Notes under the pieces: model-generated
Database searches by the model: none
Told to the model about the DNA's origin: nothing
Seen by the model: the letters and a program-made list of their open reading frames with translations, nothing else
Program-made: the position numbers and the translations under genes
Shown: piece after piece, positions 4,967 through 5,800 of the stretch
Layout: each line of letters starts with the position of its first letter
Numbering within the stretch: the first letter of the stretch is position 1
DNA from: an uncultured Eubacterium sp.
GTDB lineage: Bacteria; Bacillota; Clostridia; Lachnospirales; Lachnospiraceae
Direction: 5' to 3'
NCBI GenBank assembly: GCA_905236735.1
Contig: CAJOOU010000183.1
Coordinates: 1 to 5,800, forward strand
DNA: 5,800 bases

Positions 4967-5062
4967 GCTAGTACAAGATGACACACAATAGCATAATTCA
5001 AATCTTCCTAATTGAATGGAAAGAGCTGCGGCGTTTCCCCCTAAACGCGCCGCAGCTTTTTT
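4967..5062 (+). ncRNA. Predicted short transcript: attenuator-type leader or small RNA
   Basis: The interval from the predicted start to the terminator would give an RNA of about 95 nt with no gene that has a ribosome binding site. The first 57 nt are A/U-rich and contain two competing short helices: ATTCAA (4996-5001) with TTGAAT (5012-5017), and TCTTCC (5003-5008) with GGAAAGA (5018-5024). No known riboswitch class, T-box consensus or strong antiterminator was recognised. It may be the terminated leader of the GTPase gene or an independent small RNA. The class and function are unknown. Confidence 0.4.
5024..5062 (+). terminator. Strong Rho-independent terminator between divergent genes
   Basis: AGCTGCGGCG (5024-5033) pairs perfectly with CGCCGCAGCT (5048-5057). 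TTT/AAA can pair inside with a 2-nt bulge, and TTTTTT (5057-5062) follows. On the opposite strand only a weak CTCTTT run follows, so the plus direction is favoured. No complete gene lies between the upstream promoter and this element. Confidence 0.88.
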
Positions 5063-5144
5063 CCGCTTATTGCAATTTGTTTTTGATTGAGGTAAGATAA
5101 TTAATTGGAAATAAAATGATTTTGCAGAAAGGAAGATGATATAA

Positions 5145-5800
5145 ATGATTAAAGTTGATGTAGTTTCGGGATTCCTTGGAGCGGGCAAAACCACTTTTAT
5201 AAAAAAGATGGTAGAGGAAGCTTTTAAGGGCGAAAAAATCGTACTTATAGAAAACGAATTCGGAGAAGTAGGCATAGACGGTGGATTTTTGAAAGACGCC
5301 GGTATAGAAATATCAGAGCTTAACTCAGGCTGCATCTGCTGCTCGCTGGTGGGTGACTTTGATAAGAACCTCAAGGAAGTAGTGGAAAGATTCAGCCCTG
5401 ACAGGATAATTATAGAGCCCTCGGGAGTGGGCAAACTTTCTGATGTAGCGACATCTGTTGCCAATGTGGCAAAAGAAAGACCTATGGAAATAAATGCCCT
5501 TGTCACGGTGGTCAATGCTGTAAAGGCAACAAAACAGATGAAGGCATTTGGAGAGTTTTTCAACAATCAGATAGAGTTTGCAAATACAATAATTCTCAGC
5601 CGCAGTCAGTCTGTACCGGATGAGAAACTTGAACTTACCGTAAAAACCATTCAGGAAAAGAATTCAAAGGCTGCTATTATTACAACGCCGTGGGATGAGC
5701 TTGATGCCAATACTATTCTTAAGGCTTATGAGTCGAAACAGAGTATGATTGACGGACTTTTGCATGAGGCTGTGATAGAGGCAGAAGAGCACGAGCATGA
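5145..5800 (+). CDS. CobW/G3E-family GTPase, probable metallochaperone (partial, runs off the right end)
   Basis: The first 218 residues of a cytoplasmic P-loop GTPase of the G3E family (COG0523: CobW, zinc chaperones, UreG/HypB relatives). These proteins use GTP hydrolysis to deliver metal ions, often zinc, to target proteins. Visible motifs are the Walker A GFLGAGKTT at 9-17, IENEFGEVGID at 35-45, the hallmark metal-binding GCICC (C63-x-C65-C66) and IIIEPSGVGK at 88-97. At the usual N/TKxD guanine-specificity position the sequence reads LSRSQ (151-155), so that motif is replaced. The fragment ends in EAEEHEH, probably the start of a histidine-rich metal-binding segment. ATG 5145 follows AAAGGAAG (5128-5135) with a 9-nt gap. 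It is likely transcribed by readthrough of the leader terminator from the promoter at 4933-4960. The C-terminal CobW domain is outside the window. The family is secure; the metal and client are not known. Confidence 0.92.
   Translation, partial: MIKVDVVSGFLGAGKTTFIKKMVEEAFKGEKIVLIENEFGEVGIDGGFLKDAGIEISELNSGCICCSLVGDFDKNLKEVVERFSPDRIIIEPSGVGKLSDVATSVANVAKERPMEINALVTVVNAVKATKQMKAFGEFFNNQIEFANTIILSRSQSVPDEKLELTVKTIQEKNSKAAIITTPWDELDANTILKAYESKQSMIDGLLHEAVIEAEEHEH

Noticed and set aside
4996..5024. H-type pseudoknot formed by the two interleaved helices
   Set aside because: There is no linker between the 3' arm of the first helix and the 3' arm of the second, so the loop could not span a 6-bp stem. 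The helices are more likely alternatives.
4978..5100. Forty-codon open frame (starts MTHNSIIQ) spanning the leader terminator, as a leader peptide
   Set aside because: There is no ribosome binding site, the start lies only about 11 nt after the predicted transcript start, the frame runs through the terminator hairpin, and there is no run of a single amino acid typical of attenuation peptides.
4842..5144. Canonical Firmicutes Zur box in front of the G3E GTPase gene
   Set aside because: No sequence close to the palindromic TAATNATTA-type core with its flanks was found. The tandem AAAAATGTGTT repeats are direct, not inverted.
4880..5566. Long minus-strand open frame of 228 codons
   Set aside because: It is the antisense shadow of the G3E GTPase gene and the regulatory region. 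It has no ribosome site, and the plus-strand protein shows all the family motifs.

Overview
The window reads as a compact, moderately AT-rich Firmicutes chromosome segment, most likely from a Lachnospiraceae-type Clostridium. The supporting signs are strong AAGGAG-type ribosome binding sites, textbook sigma-A promoters, the tail of a BspA-like leucine-rich-repeat surface protein, a stand-alone LUD-domain protein and a clostridial CobW-type G3E GTPase. The family assignment is an inference from protein resemblance. No mobile element, CRISPR array, tRNA or rRNA was seen.

Layout. (1) Bases 1-143 are the last 46 codons of a BspA-like surface protein, ended by a strong terminator. (2) Convergent to it is an AraC-family regulator (minus strand, 174-1043) whose last codons lie inside that terminator. 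(3) Divergent from the AraC gene, with its own promoter, is a 130-residue DapF-like gene (1186-1578). It keeps the epimerase N-terminus but has lost the catalytic-cysteine motif and most of the C-terminal half, and it is closed by its own terminator. (4) A two-gene operon follows: argS (1696-3477) and a six-segment HdeD/DUF308-like membrane protein (3489-4259), joined by a ribosome binding site that overlaps the argS stop. (5) A LUD-domain gene (minus strand, 4203-4841) converges on the membrane protein gene and overlaps it by 57 bp, codon over codon. (6) A 303-bp divergent regulatory region carries back-to-back sigma-A promoters, a tandem 11-bp repeat with a 21-bp period, and a terminator about 60 nt after the rightward start site. 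(7) A CobW/G3E GTPase metallochaperone gene starts at 5145 and runs off the window.

How the parts relate. These are mostly separate transcription units: housekeeping (argS), a local AraC sensor, a LUD oxidoreductase-type protein and a metal-handling GTPase. I see no multi-gene defence or biosynthetic system. The points most worth a second look are the degenerate mini-DapF, the codon-over-codon 3' overlap with a terminator buried in the opposing gene, the same buried-terminator arrangement at the left-hand convergent pair, and the terminated leader or small RNA upstream of the G3E GTPase with its two-turn tandem repeat.
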